Below are positions 43,815-52,024 of a DNA stretch of 64,000 nucleotides, piece by piece. Every line of letters begins with the position of its first letter. Position 1 is the stretch's first letter. Location of the stretch: the NCBI GenBank assembly GCA_963790545.1, contig CAWBPA010000003.1:1-64000 (forward strand), in the 5' to 3' direction. The notes under the pieces were generated by a model. It ran no database searches and had not been told where the DNA came from. It saw only the letters and a program-made list of their open reading frames with translations. The position numbers and the translations under genes are program-made. The stretch comes from DATBJG01 sp963790545 (GTDB taxonomy: Bacteria > Acidobacteriota > Vicinamibacteria > Vicinamibacterales > JAMQPK01).

Positions 43815-44130
43815 ACCTTCGCTCACGCTTGCCAACGCGTGCGTGAGCTACGGTTGGCAAGCCACGCGAAGGTTGTCCGCCGTAGCTTTAGCGGAGGCGG
43901 ACCTCCAGGCTCAGCTTCGCCGCGCCGTAACTCGCAAGAGATCTGGCGAGTGTGAGCGAGCTTCGGCTGGCAAGCCAGCTACTTGTCCGCCGTAGCGCGA
44001 AGCGCGAAGGTGGACGGTTGGCAAGCCACGCGAAGGTCGTCCTGCTCCCACTCGTCTCGCTCCTGAAGATTTGCTGAAGTTCCGGTCAGGATCCCCCAAA
44101 CCTCCAGCGGCCTGCTAAAGTGCCGCGCGA
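43815..44130. other. Intergenic region rich in REP-like inverted repeats
   Basis: No gene is seen. GGTTGGCAAGCCACGCGAAG occurs at about 43853 and 44018. A hairpin GTCCGCCGTAGC-TTTA-GCGGAGGCGGAC lies at about 43876-43903. A further GGCTGGCAAGCCAG inverted repeat is near 43965. The end holds a TAAAGT-like -10 box before the GTG at 44131. Confidence 0.6.
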
Positions 44131-44646
44131 GTGAACATCGATCCGTTTCTTGCGTGGGTGGAATCAACGGCGCTGAGCCAATGGATCATTGGCTCTCCGT
44201 CGATGTTCGCCTTTCCGGGCATCCTGGCCCTTCACGCGATCGGGATGGCGTTCGCTGTCGGGATTAGCGTCGTGCTTGATCTGCGCATTCTTGGTGTCGC
44301 TCGGGGTATCCCGTTGGCTGAGATACGGCGCTTCATCCCGGTATTGTGGCTCGGCTTCTGGCTGAACGCAGTGTCGGGCTTCCTGCTGCTCGTCGGCTAT
44401 CCCACAAAGGCACTGACGAACCCCGTCTTCTACCTGAAGCTCCTGCTGATTGGTGTGGCCATGGTGCTGCTGGTTCGGATCGGCCGAACGGCTTTCGACG
44501 AGTCGGCGCCAGACGGGCACCTCGATCCTGGCTCGTCACGACGGATGCGGCGTCTGGCGATTACGTCGCTCGTGTGCTGGACGGGCGCCATTACCGCCGG
44601 ACGCCTGCTGGCCTACACCTATACTCGTCTGACGGTCTTGGAGTGA
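44131..44646 (+). CDS. Multi-pass membrane protein (first of a tandem pair)
   Basis: 171 aa from GTG 44131. About four TM segments (FAFPGILALHAIGMAFAVGI; FIPVLWLGFWLNAVSGFLLL; VFYLKLLLIGVAMVLLV; LAITSLVCWTGAITAGRLL). The pattern ALHxxGMAFxVG, VLDLRILGVARGIPLAEIRR, then LK-L-LIG matches DUF6644/DUF2214-like proteins. His in the first TM and conserved Arg in the first loop could be functional. It is 2 bp upstream of a paralogue with the same layout. Function unknown. Confidence 0.65.
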   Translation: MNIDPFLAWVESTALSQWIIGSPSMFAFPGILALHAIGMAFAVGISVVLDLRILGVARGIPLAEIRRFIPVLWLGFWLNAVSGFLLLVGYPTKALTNPVFYLKLLLIGVAMVLLVRIGRTAFDESAPDGHLDPGSSRRMRRLAITSLVCWTGAITAGRLLAYTYTRLTVLE

Positions 44647-44648
44647 TC

Positions 44649-45191
44649 ATGCAGACCTTTCAAGTCTGGCTTGTCACGACGATCCAGAGCCACCGGTTTA
44701 TCGCCCACATCATGCAAACCGGATTTACCTGGAGCATCGTCGAGAGCTTGCACTTCCTCGGTCTGTGCCTGCTCGTCGGCGCCATCGGAACATTTGATTT
44801 GCGGCTTTTGGGATTTGCCAGGCGCGTGCCGATTGCCGCCGTCCATCGACTCATTCCGTGGGGGCTGGCGGGATTTGCCATCAACATCGCGACCGGGACG
44901 CTCTTTGTGATGACCGAACCCGATCAGTACATCTACAACCCATCGTTTCACCTCAAGTTGCTCTTCATGACCATCGCGGGCGCGAATGCCGGAATGTTCT
45001 ATCTGACATCCTACCGCCGGGCGTTCGGATCGACGGCGACGCTCGATGCACCAAAACGCGCAAAGGTGATTGCGGCAATTTCCTTGAGCGCGTGGATCGC
45101 GGTCATCGTCTGCGGCCGCCTGATCACGTTCTATCGTCCGGGCCCCTGCCTCGGCCACGAGACGAGCGCCCTGCTGACGTGCGACCCGTAG
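44649..45191 (+). CDS. Multi-pass membrane protein (second of a tandem pair)
   Basis: 180 aa from ATG 44649. Same architecture as the preceding gene: IVESLHFLGLCLLVGAIGTF, DLRLLGFARRVPIAAVHRLI, then FHLKLLFMTIAGANAGM and a last TM ending CGRLITFYRP. The two probably form a heteromeric membrane unit or are a duplication. The C-terminus adds a short Cys-containing tail (PCLGHETSALLTCDP). Function unknown. Confidence 0.65.
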   Translation: MQTFQVWLVTTIQSHRFIAHIMQTGFTWSIVESLHFLGLCLLVGAIGTFDLRLLGFARRVPIAAVHRLIPWGLAGFAINIATGTLFVMTEPDQYIYNPSFHLKLLFMTIAGANAGMFYLTSYRRAFGSTATLDAPKRAKVIAAISLSAWIAVIVCGRLITFYRPGPCLGHETSALLTCDP

Positions 45192-45217
45192 CCACACGCA
45201 GATCCAGATGGGCCAGA

Positions 45218-45223
45218 TATAAT
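45218..45223 (+). promoter_or_regulatory. -10-like box TATAAT upstream of the 2-hydroxyacid dehydrogenase
   Basis: A perfect TATAAT lies 50 bp before the GTG start at 45273. Between them is the hairpin at 45233-45253 and a GGAGG-type ribosome site. No clear -35 box. Confidence 0.4.
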
Positions 45224-45232
45224 CCGCGGGCA

Positions 45233-45253
45233 TGGGGTCAAGATCTGACCCCA
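45233..45253. repeat. Perfect hairpin TGGGGTCA-AGATC-TGACCCCA in the leader of the 2-hydroxyacid dehydrogenase
   Basis: An 8-bp stem and 5-base loop located 10 bp after the -10-like box and about 20 bp before the start codon. It would lie in the 5' leader. It may be a REP-like element or a local regulator. Confidence 0.55.
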
Positions 45254-45272
45254 AATTCCCGGAGGCCCACCC

Positions 45273-46238
45273 GTGAGCGTCAAGCCCGTCGTCCTCGTCA
45301 CGCGCAAGCTGCCCGCTGCGGTGGAAAATCGCTTGAGGCGTGACTATCAAGCCCGGCTCAACCCGGATGATCGCTTGTATTCCAGAGACGAGCTGATCGA
45401 GCACGCCATCGGCGCTCAGGCGATCCTGCCCTGTCACACCGAACACTTCTCAGCCGACGTGTTCGAGCGCCTGTCCGGAGGCGTCAAGATCATCGCGAAT
45501 TATTCGGTGGGCTTTGACCATGTTGACGTCGAAGCGGCCAGAACAAAGGGCGTCGTCGTGACCAACACACCGGACGTGCTCTCGGACGCCACCGCTGAGC
45601 TGACGATGATGCTGATGCTAGGTGCCGCCCGCCGCGCGGGCGAGGGTGAGAGGCTCGTGCGCGAGGGCAAGTGGAAGGACTGGAGCCCGGCGTTCATGGT
45701 GGGCACACAGGTCACGGGCAAACGCTTGGGCATTCTTGGCATGGGCCGCGTCGGACAGGTGGTCGCCCGACGGGCTCGTGGCTTTGATATGACCATCCAT
45801 TATCACAACCTTCACCGGCTGCCTCCCGAGAAGGAAGCCGGGGCCATCTTCCACGAGACGCTCGACGAGATGCTTCCCCACTGCGATTTCCTTGCCGTCC
45901 ACTGCAAACTGACGCCAGCCACACGTGGGTTGATGGATGCGCGGCGATTCAATCTGCTGCCGGATGGCGCGATTCTGGTCAATGCAGCTCGCGGCGCCAT
46001 TATTGAGGAAGACGCGCTCATCGTCGCGTTGAAGTCGGGTAGGCTGCGAGCTGCGGGCATCGACGTCTACAACAACGAACCCAACATCGACAAGAGACTG
46101 GTCGCGCTTCCCAATACGTTCCTGATGCCGCACATCGGCAGTGCGACCGCGGAGACGCGCGACGCGATGGGATTCCGGGCGCTCGACAATCTGGATGCGT
46201 ACTTCGCGGGCCGCGAACCCAGAGACCGGGTGGCCTGA
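45273..46238 (+). CDS. D-2-hydroxyacid dehydrogenase (glyoxylate/hydroxypyruvate reductase type)
   Basis: 321 aa from GTG 45273, with CGGAGG 9 bp upstream. NAD-binding GILGMGRVGQVVARRARGF and the catalytic Arg-Glu-His triad are all present: Arg in LVNAARGAIIEED, Glu in YNNEPN, His in LMPHIGSAT. It reduces glyoxylate or hydroxypyruvate, or acts on a related 2-ketoacid. It lies next to the convergent KDG permease, which suggests sugar-acid metabolism, but specificity is not proven by sequence. Confidence 0.88.
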   Translation: MSVKPVVLVTRKLPAAVENRLRRDYQARLNPDDRLYSRDELIEHAIGAQAILPCHTEHFSADVFERLSGGVKIIANYSVGFDHVDVEAARTKGVVVTNTPDVLSDATAELTMMLMLGAARRAGEGERLVREGKWKDWSPAFMVGTQVTGKRLGILGMGRVGQVVARRARGFDMTIHYHNLHRLPPEKEAGAIFHETLDEMLPHCDFLAVHCKLTPATRGLMDARRFNLLPDGAILVNAARGAIIEEDALIVALKSGRLRAAGIDVYNNEPNIDKRLVALPNTFLMPHIGSATAETRDAMGFRALDNLDAYFAGREPRDRVA

Positions 46239-46254
46239 CAAGGGAGAACTTTTT

Positions 46255-46322
46255 CACCACGGAGGTCACAGAGGTCACAGAGTAATTTTGTTTAGTTCTC
46301 TGTGGCCTCTGTGTCCTCTGTG
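46255..46322. repeat. Facing 9-bp arrays GAGGTCACA / CCTCTGTGN
   Basis: The left arm repeats GAGGTCACA twice; the right arm repeats CCTCTGTGG/T three times. The outermost TTCACCACGGAGG pairs with CCTCTGTGGTGAA. It forms a long imperfect stem between the convergent 2-hydroxyacid dehydrogenase and KdgT genes, so may also terminate both. Confidence 0.85.
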
Positions 46323-46341
46323 GTGAATGTCAGACTATTTC

Positions 46342-46368
46342 GGCAGGCCTAAAGGCCTGCGCTACGTA
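46342..46368. repeat. REP-like half element AGGCCTAAAGGCCTGCGCTACG
   Basis: Near-identical to the right half of 34098-34157 (GCAGGCCTNAAGGCCTGCGCTACG with one extra base). The kdgT stop codon (TAG, minus strand at 46364-46362) lies inside it. Confidence 0.7.
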
Positions 46369-47351
46369 CTGGTAGCGGCGGGCTCGGCCTCGCGCTCCCC
46401 CATCAATTTCTCTCTGGCCAGCCTCTCATTCGTCACTTTCCTGTACCACCACGACGTCAGCAGCGGCGTGAGGATCGCGGTGACGATGACCGACGCGGTC
46501 ACCTGGATGGTCGCAGCTGGAGCCACCGGAAGATAGGTCGGGTCAGCCAGTGCGACCGCCTGCGGCACGGCTGCCGAATTGCCTGCCGTGCTGGAGGCGG
46601 CAGCTCCGGCAATGCCGGTGCCCCCGAGCAACCGGTCGGCCACGATGCAGACAAATCCGGTCACGACGAGCACAGTCAAACCAAGAACGATGCCGGGCAC
46701 GCCCGCGGTGACCACCGACTTCAGGTTGATCGTTTGTCCCAGCGTGAACGCCATGAACGGAACAATGATTGGCTCGTGGGACCCGAAGAAAGCTCTGATG
46801 TCGTCGTCGAGATTGCCCAGCAGTGCGCCGACGACAATCGGAGCGATCACCGAGACCATCGTCAGCCACGGAATGATCGCCAGGCCCGTTCCCACAAAAA
46901 TGAGCATCGTCAGAAACGGCCCGGTCTCGATGCTCTGGACCACGTACGTCCCCGAGTCTTCCTTGTTGCCCATGACGCTTGTCAGCGCCAGGAACATGCC
47001 ACCGTTGGTGTCGCTCATCGCCACCATGACGGCGAGCGTGCTGAGGCCGAGGACGTCGCCATCGAAGAATCTGGCAACGGCCAGCGCGAAGAGGGTCGCG
47101 GTCCCGACCTTGGCGGTCAGAAGCCCGAAGCCACGCAACAACATCCTCGGAGCCGCCCTGATGGTCATCTTGGTGCCAACTGTGAAGAGGTACATGCCCA
47201 GAATCGTCGGATACCCGATGCCGGTCAACGCCTGGGTGAAGCCACCAATCTTCAGCAAATTGGGAAAGAACGTGTTAATGACCATGCCAATGAACAGCGG
47301 AACGACCATCATCCCGCCGGGCACACGATTGACGAACCTGTAGATCTTCAT
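46362..47351 (-). CDS. kdgT: 2-keto-3-deoxygluconate permease
   Basis: 329 aa, about 10 TM segments. KdgT family features are clear: N-terminal NRVPGGMMVVPLFIGMVINT, SDTNGGMFLALTSVMG, PFMAFTLGQTINLKSVV, and the C-terminal STAGNSAAVPQAVALADPTY. It imports 2-keto-3-deoxygluconate, an intermediate of pectin/alginate breakdown, with protons. It converges on a 2-hydroxyacid dehydrogenase. No KDG kinase or aldolase is in the window. Confidence 0.9.
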   Translation of the reverse strand: MKIYRFVNRVPGGMMVVPLFIGMVINTFFPNLLKIGGFTQALTGIGYPTILGMYLFTVGTKMTIRAAPRMLLRGFGLLTAKVGTATLFALAVARFFDGDVLGLSTLAVMVAMSDTNGGMFLALTSVMGNKEDSGTYVVQSIETGPFLTMLIFVGTGLAIIPWLTMVSVIAPIVVGALLGNLDDDIRAFFGSHEPIIVPFMAFTLGQTINLKSVVTAGVPGIVLGLTVLVVTGFVCIVADRLLGGTGIAGAAASSTAGNSAAVPQAVALADPTYLPVAPAATIQVTASVIVTAILTPLLTSWWYRKVTNERLAREKLMGEREAEPAATST

Positions 47352-47516
47352 GATCGCGCCGTCCGCGGGTGAGCCTCCGCCCAGTTGGCGATATGGCGAA
47401 TTGTGGAGTGTGGAGCGCTGAATCCTAGCATGGGACTGAAGACTACGTAAACGGACGACGCTCGTCTATACTCAGTCGGCATCACCCCCCTGGCCGGAAA
47501 AACATGGAGTCCTATC

Positions 47517-50267
47517 TTGGCGATCCCAGGCGTCATTCGCGTGCCAATTGTGGCCGTCATGTTTGCACTGCTCGTTCCCGAACCCGCCGTCGCGACGACC
47601 GGTACCGCCACCATTCACGTCCGCCTGACTCCCGATCCGCTCTCCACGGCGCAGGCAACCGTTGAGCTGACATCCGAACTGGACGAAACGCTGCCGTGGG
47701 TCGTCTACCTCGGTCCTGATCTGGACGCACAGCTGACCCGCATTCCTCCCGGGCGCTACAGGATCTCCGTGCAGCTGACCGGCTTTCGAACCGCGACCAC
47801 CCAGATCACCGTGGATGCAGGAGACATCCTGTCACTCGTCGCGCGGATGGCCGTTGACGGGTTGCAGGCAGCGGAGGAATCACGCTTCGAGGTGGTCGAT
47901 CGCCATCGGTCCTGGTACGGGACCGTGTTCAATGACGATCAACTCGTGCACCTGCCCGCGAGCGATTCGATATGGCCAGTGATCGAAACCGCCGATCCGC
48001 TCACCATCACCGATCGCATTGATGGCGGTGGGATCAGCAGCGGCGATCGGATGCTCATTGGCAGTCACGCAAGTTCGTGGACTCAGGCTTCCTATTACCT
48101 TGGAGAGCTCGACGTGACCGACCTCGGCAGGCCCGGCACGCCGCTGCTGTACCCGGACCTGGCGTTGGTGCGCGACCTGAGCGTGGGATCGGTCCTGATG
48201 CCCATCGATGTCGCCCCTCCTGGACCTGCGGTCACGCTCGTTCCGGTTCGACCGGGCCGGCAGGTTGCTGGGACGGTCGTCGGCGAAATGAGCCCGCGGG
48301 GGTTTCAGTCGCGCCACCCCGACGGACCGCCTTACATTGCCGCGCTGAATTCATGGGGCCGCGGCAACATCCTGTTCGGCGGACCTGTTCGCGAAGAGAA
48401 GCTTGGCATGCTGGTCGCGGGCACGTGGACGCGATCGAATTCCCAGGCACTGAATTCAGCAGGACCGCTCCCCAGCTCCGTGTCATCGCTGTTCACGCAC
48501 ATGGTGTATGCGGCGACGCCGCGCGATGAGGTCCGTCTGATCGCTTCGATACAGCGGACCAGACATCCTTCAGGTGCCGGAACCCGGTTCAGCGGCGGAG
48601 CGTTGTCACAGACCGATCGGTACTTCCATCTTCAGTCGACATGGGAGCGACGTCCCACGACCGGGCAGTCGCCCTGGTCGGTCACGGCCGGTCTCCAAAG
48701 CGGTCACTTTGCGCCGGAGTGGGGCAACGTACCGGAGTACTCGGTCGTCGAGCGCCTTCTTCAAGGTCCGGTTCCCGAACTTGCATCTCAGACACAATCA
48801 CGAAGGCGAAAGTGGACGCTTCGCGCGAGCGGCGAGCCCGACCTGCGCAGCTGGACGACTCGGCACTCGGTCCGAGGGGGCTTCACGCTCGATCACTCCA
48901 GTGCCAAGACATGGCCCGGTTCACTCGGTCCGATCGGGGAGATGGTGGATGGGTCGCCGGCCCGCGTCTGGCGATACAGCTACGCCGGAGACGCGTCGCG
49001 GTGGGGTCAAACGACGTTGTCAGCCTTCGTCGACGACCGGATCATGATTTCGCCCCGGATCAGCGCACAGGCGGCGGTCAGGTTCGATCTCACCCGCGGT
49101 TCGGCAGAAGGGGCGCCAAGCGGGATTGGCTGGACCGGCTTCTCACCTCGACTTTCGCTGCGGTGGACGTGGGCGGAGTTTGGACGCGACGGCCGACTGA
49201 CGTTCTTCGGTGGAATCGCGCGCTATCCTCATCAGCTGCCGCTGTCGCATCTCGCCTTCGGGGATCCGAGCGCAGCTCAAGGGGTTGTGCACCGGTGGAA
49301 CGACGCCAACGCCGACCGCGTCCTTCAACCGACCGAGATTGGCCCTCTCGTCGCCCGCGTTGGTCCCGGGGCCGGGGATGGGTCGGTCACATCCATCGAC
49401 CCGGACATCAAGCGGCCGTACACCGACGAGGCGGTCTTTGGCTGGGAAGCCCGACTTTCCGATTCGTTGACGCTTCGGCTGAGCGCCATGGCTCGGCGCG
49501 ACCGGAATCTCATTGGCGCCTTGAATGTAGGGGCGCCGCTCACGAGCTATTCCGTTTCTTTTGTGCCGGACCGGGGCGTTGACTGGCTGGACCCGGTTGA
49601 CGATCGGCTGCTTCCGATTTACAACCGTTTGCCGTCGACCTTTGGTCAGGATCGATACGTCCTGACGAATCCCAGCGGCAACCCGGCCGAATATGACGGA
49701 TTCGAAATCATCGGTGAAAAGAGATTTGCGAGCCACTGGCAACTGCTCGCCGGGGCGACGGCTGGACGATCGCGCGGAGTGGGGGGCTATCGTGGGTTCG
49801 AGGCATTCGAGAACGATCACGGCGTGGTCGGCGAAGCATTCGGCTGGCCGAACGCCGCAACACATAACCGCGGCCGGCTCTTCTTCGAACGCGGCTACGT
49901 AGTCAAGCTCTCCGGAACTTACGAAGCCCCTCGCCAAACGCGCATCAGCGCCACGGCCCGGTACCAGGACGGCCAGCACTTTGCGCGGCTGGTCATTGCG
50001 CCAGGCCTCAATCAGGGAACCGAAGCCATCAGGGCGTTCGAGACCGGACGCTCACGGTTTACGTTTACCCACACAATCGACGTGCGCCTCGAAAAAGCCT
50101 TCGGGCAGCCACAAGGGCGCAGGTACGCCGTGATCCTGGATGTGTTCAATCTGATGAACAAAGCCAACGAAGTCGAAGAGCGGGTCGTGACCGGTCCGGC
50201 CTATCGCTCGGCCAGCGCGGTACAGCCTCCACGCAGCATCCACCTGATCGGAAAGTTGGATTTTTAG
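47517..50267 (+). CDS. TonB-dependent receptor-like outer-membrane protein
   Basis: 916 aa from TTG 47517, with a signal peptide (VPIVAVMFALLVPEPAVATT). Residues about 28-105 are a carboxypeptidase-regulatory (Ig-like) domain (IPPGRYRISVQLTGFRTATT) as in acidobacterial Oar-like receptors. A plug-like region (about 125-235) precedes a long beta-barrel (WEARLSDSLTLRLSAMARRD) whose last strand ends SIHLIGKLDF with terminal Phe. No clear TonB box is seen. It would import large ligands or act as a surface receptor; substrate unknown. The start is tentative because no ribosome site is obvious. Confidence 0.75.
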   Translation: MAIPGVIRVPIVAVMFALLVPEPAVATTGTATIHVRLTPDPLSTAQATVELTSELDETLPWVVYLGPDLDAQLTRIPPGRYRISVQLTGFRTATTQITVDAGDILSLVARMAVDGLQAAEESRFEVVDRHRSWYGTVFNDDQLVHLPASDSIWPVIETADPLTITDRIDGGGISSGDRMLIGSHASSWTQASYYLGELDVTDLGRPGTPLLYPDLALVRDLSVGSVLMPIDVAPPGPAVTLVPVRPGRQVAGTVVGEMSPRGFQSRHPDGPPYIAALNSWGRGNILFGGPVREEKLGMLVAGTWTRSNSQALNSAGPLPSSVSSLFTHMVYAATPRDEVRLIASIQRTRHPSGAGTRFSGGALSQTDRYFHLQSTWERRPTTGQSPWSVTAGLQSGHFAPEWGNVPEYSVVERLLQGPVPELASQTQSRRRKWTLRASGEPDLRSWTTRHSVRGGFTLDHSSAKTWPGSLGPIGEMVDGSPARVWRYSYAGDASRWGQTTLSAFVDDRIMISPRISAQAAVRFDLTRGSAEGAPSGIGWTGFSPRLSLRWTWAEFGRDGRLTFFGGIARYPHQLPLSHLAFGDPSAAQGVVHRWNDANADRVLQPTEIGPLVARVGPGAGDGSVTSIDPDIKRPYTDEAVFGWEARLSDSLTLRLSAMARRDRNLIGALNVGAPLTSYSVSFVPDRGVDWLDPVDDRLLPIYNRLPSTFGQDRYVLTNPSGNPAEYDGFEIIGEKRFASHWQLLAGATAGRSRGVGGYRGFEAFENDHGVVGEAFGWPNAATHNRGRLFFERGYVVKLSGTYEAPRQTRISATARYQDGQHFARLVIAPGLNQGTEAIRAFETGRSRFTFTHTIDVRLEKAFGQPQGRRYAVILDVFNLMNKANEVEERVVTGPAYRSASAVQPPRSIHLIGKLDF

Positions 50268-50535
50268 CAGACTTCTTCAGGCAGGGACGCGGGGTCTCAC
50301 CACCTTCGCTAAGGCTACGGTGCAGAAGACTTTTCACCGCCTTCGGATAGACTGTGTGGCCCGATCAGCAACCCTCCAAGCTTCATCGGGGCCGTCTGAC
50401 GCCGACCGCCCGCCCCGGCCTCTGCAACAGCTCAGCCGCCCGAGACCAATCGTTTCAATGAGATAGCGGCTTGGCTCCATCCTCGAGTCTGACCGGTCTC
50501 CGCGAATCGGCCTCAGTGAGCGCAACGGGACAATC

Positions 50536-50551
50536 TGGCGGACGTTTTGCT
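50536..50551 (+). promoter_or_regulatory. Sigma-54-type -24/-12 promoter
   Basis: TGGCGGACGTTTTGCT matches the -24 TGGC and -12 TTGCT elements with the required spacing. Its transcription start would fall near 50562, inside the annotated ORF start, which favours ATG 50586 as the true start of the following activator. It suggests the activator is itself sigma-54 controlled. Confidence 0.5.
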
Positions 50552-50555
50552 CTAG

Positions 50556-51725
50556 ATGGAGACACAGGTCCCGATTTTCAACACGATGCCTCGCACGCCC
50601 GACGACGGCACGACCAGCTATTCGCTCGCCCCGAACATCATCGGGTCGAGCCCTGCGCTCGAGCAGCTCCTGAGCGTGGCGGGTCGCATCGCGACCAGCC
50701 ATGTCAAAGTGCTGATCACCGGCGAGAGCGGGGTCGGTAAGGACGTGCTCGCACGGTTCATCCACAGTCAGTCCAGAAGAAGCCACGAGCGGTTTGTGGC
50801 GCTCAATTGCGCGGGGGTCCCGGAAACCCTGCTCGAATCCGAGCTGTTTGGTCACGTCAAAGGAAGTTTCACCGGCGCGTACCGGGACAAAATCGGATGC
50901 CTCGAGCAGGCCCATCGCGGCACGATCTTCCTCGATGAAATTGGTGACATGGGCCTGCGCATGCAGGCTCTGCTCCTGCGGTTTCTTGAAACCGGGGAGC
51001 TGCAGGCGGTGGGGTCCGACGGACCCGCCACCCGCGTGAACGTTCGCGTCATTGCCGCGACCAACCGGAACCTTGCCGAAATGGTCGACCGGGGCGAGTT
51101 CCGACAGGACCTCTACTACCGCATCCACGTGGTCCATCTTCACGTCCCACCGCTGCGGGAGCGTATCGAAGATATCCGCCCGCTTGTCGAGCATTTCCTC
51201 GCGCGATACGGTGGATCCCTCAGCGTCAGCGATGAGGCCATGGGCCTGCTCGAGAGATATGGCTGGCCGGGCAACGTGCGTGAGCTGCTTCACACAATCG
51301 AACAGGTAGCGCTCTTCGTGAATGGGCGTTCCGTGGAACCGGCGGACCTGCCCCAGCGAATCCTGGCGCAGCAGCCCGCGTACGCGACCCCTCTTCGTGA
51401 AAGGCGCCATTCGATTGCAGATGATCTCTATGACGGCCTCACATCCGGAAAGCTGCGTTTCTGGGAGAATATCTATCCTCTTTTTACCAACCGAGACATC
51501 ACACGCGCGGATTTGCGGCATTTGATCCGTCGTGGACTCACATCCACGTCAGGGAGTTACCGCGGCCTGGTTCCCTTGTTCGGCTTGGAGGCACGGGACT
51601 ACAAGCCCCTGTTGAACTTCCTTGCCGCGCACGACTGCATGGTCGACTATCGGAAGTACCGGCCAGGCAGCGTCGAGACGAAAGCTCAGCCTGCCCCGGC
51701 ACGCCGGCCCAAAAAGGCTTCCTGA
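50556..51725 (+). CDS. Sigma-54-interacting transcriptional activator, no receiver or Fis domain (1 of 2)
   Basis: 389 aa from ATG 50556 (379 from ATG 50586). It is an AAA+ sigma-54 activation domain: Walker A GESGVGKD at 56-63, the sigma-54-contacting loop GSFTGA at 103-108, Walker B GTIFLDEIGD, sensor RVIAATNRN, and the R-finger region QDLYYRIHVVHLHVPPLRER. The N-terminus lacks a receiver, GAF or PAS domain. After about residue 280 the usual Fis-type HTH is replaced by a 100-residue domain (FWENIYPLFTNRDITRADLR; DYKPLLNFLAAHDCMVDYRK) shared with the next gene. It lies upstream of the tad locus and may control it. Confidence 0.85.
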   Translation: METQVPIFNTMPRTPDDGTTSYSLAPNIIGSSPALEQLLSVAGRIATSHVKVLITGESGVGKDVLARFIHSQSRRSHERFVALNCAGVPETLLESELFGHVKGSFTGAYRDKIGCLEQAHRGTIFLDEIGDMGLRMQALLLRFLETGELQAVGSDGPATRVNVRVIAATNRNLAEMVDRGEFRQDLYYRIHVVHLHVPPLRERIEDIRPLVEHFLARYGGSLSVSDEAMGLLERYGWPGNVRELLHTIEQVALFVNGRSVEPADLPQRILAQQPAYATPLRERRHSIADDLYDGLTSGKLRFWENIYPLFTNRDITRADLRHLIRRGLTSTSGSYRGLVPLFGLEARDYKPLLNFLAAHDCMVDYRKYRPGSVETKAQPAPARRPKKAS

Positions 51726-52024
51726 CCTCTTCAGTTCTCAGTTTTCAGTTCTCACTTTTCATTTTGATCGCGTCCCCCGTCTGACTCGGACCAGACGTTT
51801 GGTCTTGTCCCAGTCAGATGTGTCTGCCAACGCATTCACCCCACGGGCGGAGACTTCTGGTTTTTTGCCACGGATCTCGAAGATTTGCGCCCGCCACGGC
51901 CCCTTCACGTGTCAGGTACATTCGTTGCTCTACAACCAAAAACTTACTGAAGTTTCGCGCGAGTGTGTCTCTTTCGTGCGAGTGTGCTCCGCGCTCGACA
52001 GAACGAGCGGACGTTTGCCACGAC
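51726..52024. other. Intergenic region between the two activators, with heptad repeat
   Basis: 51730-51766 holds CAGTTCT/CAGTTTT/CACTTTT heptads (complement of the AAAACTG type). The rest is a leader with no ORF of its own; an in-frame extension of the second activator back to 51818 exists but lacks a ribosome site. I see no sigma-54 promoter of good quality here. Confidence 0.5.
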
